From Caldifarciminota bacterium (lineage in GTDB: Bacteria; Hydrothermota; UBA3072; WFRC01): 7,691 nucleotides of DNA. Made by a program: the position numbers and the translations under genes. Below, piece by piece: positions 1 through 5,878 of this stretch. The stretch is from positions 1-7,691 of the forward strand of contig WFRC01000330.1 in assembly GCA_015486685.1 (NCBI GenBank). The letters run 5' to 3'. Position 1 is the stretch's first letter, and each line of letters starts with the position of its first letter. The notes below the pieces were generated by a model, which ran no database searches, had not been told where the DNA came from, and saw only the letters and a list, made by a program, of their open reading frames with translations.

Positions 1-2145
1 ATTCAGGCAAATAGGGCATCGTTATATAAAGCCTTTTTACTCTCCTTTCAGGGGAAAATTAAATCTGCAAAAAGGATACTTTCAAATGCCTATAATTTTT
101 TTAAGAAAATGGGTTATCCTATTGATACATCCATTACGAGAGAAATAATGGGTGTAATTGAAATGAACCAGGGAAATTACAAAAGGGCAATAAAACTTTA
201 TGAAGAGGCTAAATCTCCATATAGTAATGCGATGAAATACAGCAAAGCCCTTCTGGATGAAAAGATTGCTATTTGTTATGAGAATCTGGCAGTTTTTGGT
301 AAGGCATTAAGATACTATTTTGACGCAAAAAAGGTATTCAAGGAATTTGAGACAAAAGACCAGTATGCCGCCTGTATATGGGGTACAGGGAATATTCATC
401 TAATTCTTGGGGATTATGATGGAGCCCTCTCTTTATTAAATGAGGCTGAAAAAATATATCGGGAAGTGGGAATGGAACACTCTCATTCAATGGTCCTGGA
501 TACAATAGGGATTATATATAGAGAAATGGGGGAATTAGATAAAGCGAAGGAGATATTTGAAGGCACATATAAATACTTCAAAAAACAGAAATTAAAAGAG
601 GCAGAGGCAACAAATCTTATAGAGAGGTCAATCATAGAAATCCTGAAAGGAGATAAAGATAATGCCTTAAATCTACTTGAAAAAAGCCATAGCATATATA
701 GAAATCTTCACTTAAAAAAGGAATGTGCAGAGGTATCTTTCTTAAAAGGAAAGTTATGGGAAAATGCAGGAGACAAGACAAAGGCTTTATTCTATTATAC
801 AAAGGCAGAAACTCTTTCTTCAGGATTCCCGGATATTACAGGTAATGCCTTGTTTTATAAGGGAAAAATCCTTGAATCAAGGAACAAAATCTCCAACGCC
901 CTGAATCTATATAAACAGGGAATTGAAAATATGGAAAGGGTAAGAAAGGGTATTGAGATAGACAAGTTGAAAATTTCATTTTTTCAGGATAAGGCAGAGG
1001 CATACCGGAGAACTGTGAATCTTTTGTTGAGAGAAAATAAATGGGAAGAGGCATTTAATTTCATTGAGAGGTCAAAATCGCGTGCCTTGCTTGACCTCGT
1101 TGAAGGACCAAAAGCAGAGGTAAAAAGCATCTCAGAAATACAGTCTGTAATCACACCAGAAGAGGCAGTAATAGAAATCTATCTTGAAAAACGCCCCTCT
1201 ATATTTTTTATAAACAAGCACACTGCCTCTTTTATCCCGATAGATGTTCGGGAAAACACCCTTAAAAAACTTACTGCTCAATTCCACAAGAATATACAGG
1301 AGATGGAATACCTTATGGAAGAAAACAATGTAATAGCAAATGAAGAAATTACGATATTAAAAAAAGAGGCAAAAAATATACTCCATAATCTACATCAATA
1401 TTTACTTTATCCCCTGGAACCCCTTATAAAAGATACATCCCGATTGATAATTATACCCCATAAATTTCTCCATTATATACCGTTTACTGCATTATGGGAC
1501 GGGACATATTATCTTATAGATAGATATGAGGTTCAAACATCGCTTAGTGCTTCACTCTTCGCCAGTTTAAGGCTGCAAAGAAGAAAAGGCAAAGGCAAAA
1601 TTGCAATAGGCAATAATCTGGAAAAGATGGAATATGCAGAGCGAGAGATTGAAATGTTAGAACAGATATTTGGAAAATCCAGGATAAAAAGGGATTTAAT
1701 AGCAGAAGATTTTCATAAGGTAGCATATAAAAAGGAAATGGTGCATATTTGTGCCCATTCTGCATACAATAAAGAGGCTCCACTCCTTTCTTTCATAGAA
1801 TTCTCAGATAGAAAACTTACAGCACTTGACCTGCTTAATCACAAAATTCACTCAGATTTTATCTCTTTAAGTGGATGTGAGACAGGAAAGGGTGAAATCA
1901 AGGAAGGTGATGAGATTATTGGGTTATCAAGGAGTTTGCTTGCAACAGGTGCAAAATCTACGCTCTTAAATTTATGGAAGGTATACGACAAAACATCGGC
2001 AGAGATAATAACCAGATTTTATCAGGGGATAATTAAACAGAAAATTTCAAGGGTATCTTCATTGCGAAATTCCATAATCAAGATAAAAAAAGACTATCCC
2101 CACCCATATTATTGGGCAGGGTTTACTTTGATGGGTGGGAGATGA
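1..2145 (+). CDS. TPR-CHAT protein, caspase-like protease (5' partial)
   Basis: The reading frame is open from base 1, so the start lies upstream; the ATG at 109 is internal, with repeat-like helical sequence before it. The visible part is 714 residues. Residues 1 to about 300 are helical repeats of tetratricopeptide type, with recurring small-residue and G-Y/A-L spacing such as ILGDYDGAL. A helical connector follows (about 318-370, including RSKSRALLDLV), as is usual before CHAT domains. The CHAT domain covers about 385-714. It begins with the typical LIIIPHKFLHYIPFTAL strand and ends in YYWAGFTLMGG. The catalytic dyad is intact: His in HICAHS (codon 1756-1758) and Cys in LSGCETGKG (codon 1876-1878). 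CHAT proteins are clan CD cysteine peptidases that usually cleave a partner once the TPR part senses a signal. There is no signal peptide in the visible part. Its stop overlaps the next start, so the two proteins are probably made together. The substrate is unknown. Confidence 0.93.
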   Translation: MQANRASLYKAFLLSFQGKIKSAKRILSNAYNFFKKMGYPIDTSITREIMGVIEMNQGNYKRAIKLYEEAKSPYSNAMKYSKALLDEKIAICYENLAVFGKALRYYFDAKKVFKEFETKDQYAACIWGTGNIHLILGDYDGALSLLNEAEKIYREVGMEHSHSMVLDTIGIIYREMGELDKAKEIFEGTYKYFKKQKLKEAEATNLIERSIIEILKGDKDNALNLLEKSHSIYRNLHLKKECAEVSFLKGKLWENAGDKTKALFYYTKAETLSSGFPDITGNALFYKGKILESRNKISNALNLYKQGIENMERVRKGIEIDKLKISFFQDKAEAYRRTVNLLLRENKWEEAFNFIERSKSRALLDLVEGPKAEVKSISEIQSVITPEEAVIEIYLEKRPSIFFINKHTASFIPIDVRENTLKKLTAQFHKNIQEMEYLMEENNVIANEEITILKKEAKNILHNLHQYLLYPLEPLIKDTSRLIIIPHKFLHYIPFTALWDGTYYLIDRYEVQTSLSASLFASLRLQRRKGKGKIAIGNNLEKMEYAEREIEMLEQIFGKSRIKRDLIAEDFHKVAYKKEMVHICAHSAYNKEAPLLSFIEFSDRKLTALDLLNHKIHSDFISLSGCETGKGEIKEGDEIIGLSRSLLATGAKSTLLNLWKVYDKTSAEIITRFYQGIIKQKISRVSSLRNSIIKIKKDYPHPYYWAGFTLMGGR

Positions 2146-2984
2146 AGACTGTCCAGTTAATAAGAAAATATCTGAGGTTAAAGACACCCCGTATAGAAAA
2201 ACAATTGTATTTAAGAATAAAGAGTCTTGTTTTCCTTTCACTTACACATCCAAGGTATGACTACCTGACCATTGAAGACAAAAAGGACATATTGGGATGG
2301 GTGATGGAGGATTTATTCAAAAATGATATGAGAGAATTACGGAGGGTAAATGCAGAATCCTATATTATGATAAAGGCAAGAATTATGACAAGGAGAATAA
2401 AATACCTCAAATACCCTGATATACCAAAGGTTGAAAAGAAAATCAGGAATACCCTTGAAAGGGATAGAAGATTCCAGAAGATTGAGACAGCCACTTTTCA
2501 GAATAGATGGAATGTTCCTGTTGAGGGAGAAATCATAAAGGACCCTACATCAACAGAAGAGATATTAGAAAGAATGTCGTCAGGCATACCACTTTCCGAA
2601 TGGATTTATCAACTCCTTTCAGAAATAAAAAAGCCATTATCCACTTCTGAAATCATTGGATATGTATTAAATCACTGGTATAAAGGAAAAGAAACAAATA
2701 AAGAAATTACCCACAATCCTGCTTTTGAAAAAATAATATATGAAGAAGAGATTGCTCTTATTTATGCTATGCTTCCAGAAAATGGGAAAAAGATACTAAA
2801 AATAATGTTCGAAAATCCCGGTATAAATGGCAGAGAAATATCAAAAAAACTTTCCATATCAGAAAAGACCGTTTACAGGATGAAGAAGATTATAAAAGAA
2901 AGGTTCTCATCCATATTAAGGGAAACAAAATCCCCGAAAATTTTCATTGAAGCAATGAGAAAGATTATAAAAAACACTCCTTAA
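2142..2984 (+). CDS. Divergent sigma-70-family-like DNA-binding protein
   Basis: I chose the ATG at 2142 (280 residues). It overlaps the CHAT stop as ATGA and has GGTGGGAG just upstream; the in-frame TTG at 2112 would only add ten residues that overlap CHAT. Residues about 211-265 (LPENGKKILKI to KTVYRMKKIIKERF) look like sigma region 4: an LPxxxKxIL helix, then a helix-turn-helix at about 228-255 (EISKKLSISEKTVYRMKK). Residues about 25-90 contain an acidic/aromatic helix (IEDKKDILGWVMEDLF) and an Arg-rich helix (MIKARIMTRRIKY), compatible with a degenerate region 2. The middle, about 95-205, is helical, lysine-rich and unassigned. There is no membrane segment. The best reading is an ECF-like alternative sigma factor, or a regulator derived from one, coupled to the upstream CHAT protease. 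A plain LuxR-like HTH regulator is the alternative. CDS confidence is high; the sigma assignment is about 0.6. Confidence 0.82.
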   Translation: MKTVQLIRKYLRLKTPRIEKQLYLRIKSLVFLSLTHPRYDYLTIEDKKDILGWVMEDLFKNDMRELRRVNAESYIMIKARIMTRRIKYLKYPDIPKVEKKIRNTLERDRRFQKIETATFQNRWNVPVEGEIIKDPTSTEEILERMSSGIPLSEWIYQLLSEIKKPLSTSEIIGYVLNHWYKGKETNKEITHNPAFEKIIYEEEIALIYAMLPENGKKILKIMFENPGINGREISKKLSISEKTVYRMKKIIKERFSSILRETKSPKIFIEAMRKIIKNTP

Positions 2985-2997
2985 CATTTATTCCTCT

Positions 2998-3031
2998 ACA
3001 TCCCCCCTTCGGGAGGGATTAAGGGGGGTGT
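2998..3031. repeat. G/C-rich inverted repeat after the sigma-like gene
   Basis: CCCCCCTT (3002-3009) pairs perfectly with AAGGGGGG (3021-3028) around an 11-nt loop. ACA/TGT can extend the stem with one bulged T. It starts 14 nt after the stop at 2984, where a terminator would be expected. No T-run follows on the plus strand, so it is not a standard intrinsic terminator. It may block exonucleases or be a copy of a dispersed intergenic palindrome. Confidence 0.6.
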
Positions 3032-3033
3032 CT

Positions 3034-3064
3034 GGAGTGCATTGACCACGTCAATGCGTCGTTA
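3034..3064. repeat. Hairpin repeat unit, copy 1
   Basis: A 31-nt unit with an 8-bp perfect stem, GCATTGAC (3039-3046) with GTCAATGC (3050-3057), and a 3-nt loop. It matches 25 of 31 positions of the unit at 3150-3180, and both end in GTTA. It lies between the G/C hairpin and the dispersed repeat. Confidence 0.7.
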
Positions 3065-3067
3065 TCT

Positions 3068-3145
3068 GTTGTTTTTACGATTAACGATTTACGCCTAACG
3101 CTTCACGAATTATTTCCGCATTCTCACTTCCCAGTTTATCTGGGA
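3068..3145. repeat. Dispersed intergenic repeat, copy A (heptad-based)
   Basis: Positions 3068-3123 match 5975-6030 at 54 of 56 bases. The right end, 3131-3145, matches 6107-6121 exactly and contains a small hairpin (CCCAG at 3130-3134 with CTGGG at 3140-3144). Inside the copy, 3077-3111 divides into five 7-nt units, each starting ACG (for example ACGATTT and ACGCCTA). Two pyrimidine-rich units, CTCACTT and CCCAGTT, follow at 3123-3136. Compared with the other copy it lacks about 51 nt in the middle and three pyrimidine heptads. It sits between two genes and codes for nothing plausible. Confidence 0.85.
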
Positions 3146-3149
3146 GTAT

Positions 3150-3180
3150 GGAGTGCATTCACCATACGAATGCGTAGTTA
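3150..3180. repeat. Hairpin repeat unit, copy 2
   Basis: Related to the unit at 3034-3064. The 6-bp stem pairs GCATTC (3155-3160) with GAATGC (3168-3173). Relative to copy 1, the sixth stem pair has changed from G-C to C-G on both sides, so pairing is kept. Just downstream, 3192-3212 again shows 7-nt periodicity (AGCTGGA, AACTGGA). Confidence 0.65.
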
Positions 3181-3223
3181 ATTCTTGTAAAAGCTGGAAA
3201 CTGGAAGACTGACCCCGACGAAC

Positions 3224-3248
3224 TTTTTTGAAAAAATGCATTTTTTTT
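3224..3248. promoter_or_regulatory. A/T palindrome upstream of the small CDS
   Basis: A run of six T, then G, leads into the perfect 16-bp palindrome AAAAAATGCATTTTTT (3231-3246). It ends about 45 nt before the start of the small gene. It could be an operator, a bent promoter-proximal element, or a bidirectional terminator, since T-runs lie on both sides. I could not assign a credible -35/-10 pair to it, so the regulatory label is tentative. Confidence 0.35.
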
Positions 3249-3291
3249 CATTTTTCCTGTCCGTTTTTTCCCATTTGAGAACTTATTATTT

Positions 3292-3699
3292 ATGATGGAA
3301 AATTTAACATTAAAATCGGAGATAACAGAAATATTCGAAGAGATGGAGGGTGCTCTCCATGATGTAGAGTGGAAGAATTTCAAATCCCCTCAAAAGAGGA
3401 AGAAATACATATTAAGGGGAGAAATGGAGAGTGTTACATACAGGTTCAAACTTGACAAATATTCTGTCAAAATCATATTTGATTACAATGAAAAGAGTGT
3501 TTTTGGACACATTTTTTACAAAACATCGTTTCCCGTGAGGCTCATTCTCCCGGCGGGGAAAATCCTCAAATGCGAAGTAGATGATGCAGGTAGATTTACA
3601 TTTCCATATGATGGCACAAAATTCAAAAACATAGGTATTGCCCTTGAATCTGATGGAGAAGATGAGATATTAAACATTGTGCTGGAAGGTGAAGAATGA
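3292..3699 (+). CDS. Small cytosolic protein with predicted C-terminal beta-sandwich
   Basis: 135 residues from the ATG at 3292; a second ATG follows directly at 3295, and neither has a strong ribosome binding site. Residues 1-25 form an acidic amphipathic helix (EITEIFEEMEG). Residues 30-45 are basic (SPQKRKKYILRG). Residues 50-135 alternate as beta-strands. The stretch from SVFGHIFYKTSFPVRL through VDDAGRFTFPYDG resembles the carboxypeptidase-regulatory/transthyretin-like pattern, in which a variable strand pair is followed by a D-x-x-GRF-x-F hairpin. There is no signal peptide. From memory of similar loci, small proteins of this shape occur beside ECF-sigma and CHAT genes; I could not check this. 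It may be a CHAT substrate or a sigma inhibitor, but nothing in the sequence proves either. A 307-bp repeat-rich spacer separates it from the sigma-like gene, so it may have its own promoter. Confidence 0.82.
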   Translation: MMENLTLKSEITEIFEEMEGALHDVEWKNFKSPQKRKKYILRGEMESVTYRFKLDKYSVKIIFDYNEKSVFGHIFYKTSFPVRLILPAGKILKCEVDDAGRFTFPYDGTKFKNIGIALESDGEDEILNIVLEGEE

Positions 3700-3743
3700 A
3701 AGGTGCACTTAATCATACTTTGCCCCACAAAACAAAAGGCTTT

Positions 3744-3778
3744 GGGATATGCCTCGGAATATCCCGCCCTGAAAAGGG
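3744..3778 (+). other. Two adjacent hairpins in the leader of the CsgG-like gene
   Basis: GGGATAT (3744-3750) pairs with ATATCCC (3759-3765) around an 8-nt loop. Immediately after, CCCT (3767-3770) pairs with AGGG (3775-3778) around a GAAA tetraloop. The structure sits between the stop at 3699 and the ribosome binding site at 3797. No T-run follows. It could form the leader of the lipoprotein mRNA or protect the 3' end of the preceding one. It matches no riboswitch consensus that I know. Confidence 0.4.
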
Positions 3779-3796
3779 AAAAAACAAAAACTAAAC

Positions 3797-3804
3797 AAGG
3801 AGGT
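3797..3804 (+). promoter_or_regulatory. Ribosome binding site of the CsgG-like gene
   Basis: AAGGAGGT ends 4 nt before the ATG at 3809. It is part of a 17-nt block, TAAACAAGGAGGTTAAG (3792-3808), that recurs with one change before the gene at 5411. It fixes the start of the CsgG-like CDS. Confidence 0.85.
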
Positions 3805-3808
3805 TAAG

Positions 3809-4480
3809 ATGGGAAAAATTCTTAGGTATGTAGAAGATAGGAGAAATTTCAGAATTGGGTTTCAACTACTTTTAACGGTTATGTTTGTGGTTCCATTATT
3901 GATTTTGTTAAATTGTGCACCTTCTTCTTCAATTCAGGTAGGTTTTAAAGACCCTGGATTTTACAAGGTTAAAAAAATAGCGATTATCCCATTTACAGAT
4001 GCTCCAGGTAAATTTGGGCAACCAGTCAAAAATTCTGGAACACTGGTAGGAGATGTTTTGGTATCAGAAATTTCTAGATTGGGAAAATACACAATAGTAG
4101 AAAGGTCTCAGGTAAATAAAGTTCTCAGAGAGCAAGGATTTCAGATGTCAGGTGCGGTAGATGCCTCAACGGCAAAAGAAGTAGGTAAAATACTAGGTGT
4201 TGATGCTGTTCTCTTAGGAAGTTTAAGTGAATATAGAATAGTCAAGGTAACACCCTGGTATGGGTGGATAGCTTTACCCGCTGCTGTTATTGGGATTGGA
4301 TGGATAGTATATACTCTTTCACAACATGATGTTGCTATAGTTGGAATGACTATACGCGTGGTGGATGTAAAAACAGGAAGAGTTATGTTTACATCTGATG
4401 GTAAGGGTACTGGAAGTAGCTATATGGACGCTGCTCGACAATGTGCTAAAATGATATCTAACAGATTGATTGGAAGATAA
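3809..4480 (+). CDS. CsgG/LpoB-like outer-membrane lipoprotein
   Basis: 223 residues; the start is set by the AAGGAGGT site. The N-terminus is a lipoprotein signal with a long charged n-region (residues 1-17), a hydrophobic core, and a probable lipidated Cys36 in LLNC. Asn at -1 is unusual for a lipobox. The body has the CsgG-family order: strand KKIAIIPF (55-62), VSEISRLGKYTIVERSQVNKVLREQGF (85-111), AKEVGKILGVDAVLLGSL (122-139), and IRVVDVKTGRVMF (182-194). Relatives include the curli pore CsgG, the peptidoglycan-synthase activator LpoB and many unassigned envelope lipoproteins. It is shorter than CsgG, and residues about 150-170 (GWIALPAAVIGIGW region) form a hydrophobic stretch where CsgG has a membrane beta-hairpin. 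It heads a cluster of exported proteins with similar ribosome binding sites. The exact function is unknown; an envelope assembly or transport role is inferred from the family. Confidence 0.88.
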   Translation: MGKILRYVEDRRNFRIGFQLLLTVMFVVPLLILLNCAPSSSIQVGFKDPGFYKVKKIAIIPFTDAPGKFGQPVKNSGTLVGDVLVSEISRLGKYTIVERSQVNKVLREQGFQMSGAVDASTAKEVGKILGVDAVLLGSLSEYRIVKVTPWYGWIALPAAVIGIGWIVYTLSQHDVAIVGMTIRVVDVKTGRVMFTSDGKGTGSSYMDAARQCAKMISNRLIGR

Positions 4481-4498
4481 TAGACTAAAAAACTATAA

Positions 4499-4651
4499 AT
4501 TATAAAGCGTGAGCAATTATGTAACAACTATGTCAGATGTGAACACGATACCGCAAGATGGGAAGCAAAAGGTCTTAGCTCAGGGGTTTATTTTATCTGT
4601 TTTGAAGCTGGTAGCTTTAAACAGATTAGTAAAATAACAGTTGTTAGATAG
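4499..4651 (+). pseudogene. Orphan C-terminal sorting-domain remnant (T9SS / FlgD-like)
   Basis: The frame 4499-4651 has no ATG and ends at TAG (4649-4651). Its product ends in RWEAKGLSSGVYFICFEAG followed by SFKQISKITVVR. This follows the usual end of secreted proteins with a type IX sorting or FlgD-like Ig domain: W-x-A/G-x-x-L-x-SGVYF, then xxxAGxF, then xxKxxxxR/K at the very C-terminus. The preceding residues (REQLCNNYVRCEHDTA) also fit the pattern of such domains, apparently with a residue lost before E-H-D. Nothing upstream encodes the body of such a protein, because the CsgG-like gene ends at 4480. I read it as the 3' relic of a deleted secreted-protein gene. The 4481-4690 gap holds nothing else I can support. 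Confidence 0.6.
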
Positions 4652-4677
4652 AAATAATTAATTATTCACAAACTAAA

Positions 4678-4684
4678 AAGGAGG
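4678..4684 (+). promoter_or_regulatory. Ribosome binding site before a CTG start
   Basis: AAGGAGG (4678-4684) lies 6 nt before CTG at 4691. The frame from that CTG encodes a clean signal peptide, so this site decides the start. No ATG, GTG or TTG in this frame lies between the stop at 4655-4657 and 4691. Confidence 0.7.
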
Positions 4685-4690
4685 AGGATA

Positions 4691-5334
4691 CTGAAATATA
4701 ATTCATTATTAACTCTCCTTGCTGTAATTTTCATTACTCCAACATTAGAGGCAGGAAGATGGCATCGCGTATATAGTCTCCTTTATAGAGCAAATTATGG
4801 GAAATTTGGAAACATAGATTCTATAAAAATCACAAAGATTAAAAGTCAAAATTTGTTTGTTTTTTATAACAGTTATCGTGTAGGATTAGCAATTCCTTTT
4901 ATTATAAATAATGTACATGTTGGGGATAAAATAATTATAACCATTAATGGAAGCCCATTATATACTCCACAAGGATATGAATCCACATGGGGTAATGTAA
5001 AGGTGCTTACTAATCCTATTAGAGGACAAGTTCTTGCTTCAGCACCTGATGTAGAAGTAACATGGGAGGGGTATAATGAGGATGAAAAATTGGTATTGGT
5101 TCCTCTATAAACAATCTTAAAATCAAGTACAGCCATCCTATCTCTAACTCTACAATTACATTGGTCATTAACAATTTAGGTTATGATTATAATGGTTATA
5201 TAATAAAGAGTGTTGACACATTTCAAGTGTTATATGTAAAGATGGATGGAATAGCAGGTGCTATAAATGAATTAGAAAGTAAAGGTATGGATTTAATGAA
5301 ATTAGCGCCTGTACTTGCAATGACAGGGTATTGA
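4691..5334 (+). pseudogene. Secreted protein gene with CTG start and internal frameshift
   Basis: From CTG 4691 the product begins (M)KYNSLLTLLAVIFITPTLEA then GRW, a typical Sec signal peptide of about 21 residues, placed 6 nt after AAGGAGG. This frame stops at 5108-5110 after 139 residues. The -1 frame is open from 5086 to the TGA at 5332-5334 and continues with protein-like sequence (NNLKIKYSHPISNST, then GYIIKSVDTFQVLYVKMDG). It has no start of its own near the junction. A one-base loss between 5086 and 5110, possibly in the A5 run at 5085-5089, would restore one protein of about 214 residues. The body is rich in predicted beta-strands; I do not recognise the family. A call starting at the internal ATG 4853 would miss the signal peptide. 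It could be a decaying gene, a sequencing error, or a truncated but functional 139-residue protein using a CTG start. Confidence 0.68.
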
Positions 5335-5398
5335 GAAGAGAAAAAAATGAGTTAAAAGAAAACCCATTAAAGATTTTTTACAATACCAAAGATTAAAC

Positions 5399-5406
5399 AA
5401 GGAGGT
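5399..5406 (+). promoter_or_regulatory. Ribosome binding site of the TRL-like lipoprotein gene
   Basis: AAGGAGGT ends 4 nt before the ATG at 5411, inside TAAACAAGGAGGTTAGG (5394-5410). This differs at one of 17 positions from the block before 3809. Confidence 0.85.
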
Positions 5407-5410
5407 TAGG

Positions 5411-5818
5411 ATGAATAAGTTCTTAAAAAGAAATTGGGTAATTTTGTTCCTGCCTGTTATTCTCTTTGTATTTGGTGGATGTGCCAGTTATAACAAATTG
5501 TTATTTGATATGCCTGAATTTCCACCACCATATCAGTCTTCTGTTCAATTACAGACAACAGGGGCTAAAAATGTCAATTTTGACATTTTAGGAGAGGGAT
5601 ATGGTGAAGCAACAGGGTATATATTATTTGGTGGTTTTATAGTTATTTCACCTGATGCAATGTCTGCTTATAGAAAAGCAGTAAATTCTCGCAGGGGAGA
5701 TATTCTTCTTGAGACAAGGGCACAGGTAACAACCTCTGGGCTCTTTCCACCCTTTGTCTTTCAGGTTTCCAAAGTAAAGATATGGGGATTGGTGGGAAAG
5801 ATAAAGAATAAAAGGTGA
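5411..5818 (+). CDS. Small TRL-like lipoprotein
   Basis: 135 residues. MNKFLKRNWV, a hydrophobic core and FGGC make a good lipoprotein signal with lipidated Cys24; the position +2 residue is Ala, so outer-membrane placement is plausible. After a Pro-rich linker (MPEFPPPYQSS) the domain carries GEGYGEATGYILFGGF, an AYRKAV helix, RRGDILLETRAQVTT and a final VSKVKIWGLVGKI strand. This order (glycine-rich GEA segment, A..A helix, GxD-L strand, final hydrophobic strand with G) resembles the TRL-like / DUF6567-type small lipoproteins. Their role is unknown. It is the last plus-strand gene of the envelope cluster and shares its ribosome binding block with the CsgG-like gene. No clear terminator follows; the 7-nt periodic array begins 60 nt after the stop. 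Confidence 0.85.
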   Translation: MNKFLKRNWVILFLPVILFVFGGCASYNKLLFDMPEFPPPYQSSVQLQTTGAKNVNFDILGEGYGEATGYILFGGFIVISPDAMSAYRKAVNSRRGDILLETRAQVTTSGLFPPFVFQVSKVKIWGLVGKIKNKR

Positions 5819-5878
5819 ATAAACAAAAAGTAAGGGTGGGAAAGAAGCAGTAATTTACCGTTGGCGTTATTACATTTT

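Noticed and set aside
483..2241. Antisense open frames at 483-695, 836-1054, 1544-1783 and 2059-2241
   Set aside because: Shadows of the CHAT and sigma-like genes; composition is low-complexity Phe/Ser/Leu and no starts have binding sites.
1..2984. Calling the locus a Craspase (type III-E) system
   Set aside because: No gRAMP/Cas7-11, Csx30 or repeat array is visible; only the TPR-CHAT plus sigma-like pairing is shared.
3002..3028. Intrinsic terminator after the sigma-like gene
   Set aside because: Strong stem but no T-run on the plus strand; kept only as an inverted repeat.
3034..3180. CRISPR array
   Set aside because: Only two imperfect units, separated by dispersed-repeat sequence rather than equal spacers; no cas genes.
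3159..3728. Minus-strand frames at 3159-3383 and 3516-3728
   Set aside because: They oppose the well-formed 135-residue gene and part of the repeat region; no family features.
4597..4624. Hairpin CTGTTT...AAACAG with inner AAGCT/AGCTT
   Set aside because: It falls inside the sorting-domain remnant and has no T-run; probably chance pairing in coding-derived sequence.
4530..4637. 35-residue frame starting at ATG 4530
   Set aside because: No ribosome binding site; the overlapping frame encodes the recognisable sorting-domain end instead.
5084..5092. Programmed -1 frameshift at the A5 run
   Set aside because: The zero-frame codons are GAA AAA TTG, so no X-XXY-YYZ slippery heptamer is present; a mutation or read error is simpler.
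4873..5136. Minus-strand 87-residue frame
   Set aside because: Antisense to the secreted-protein gene, which has a signal peptide and ribosome binding site on the plus strand.
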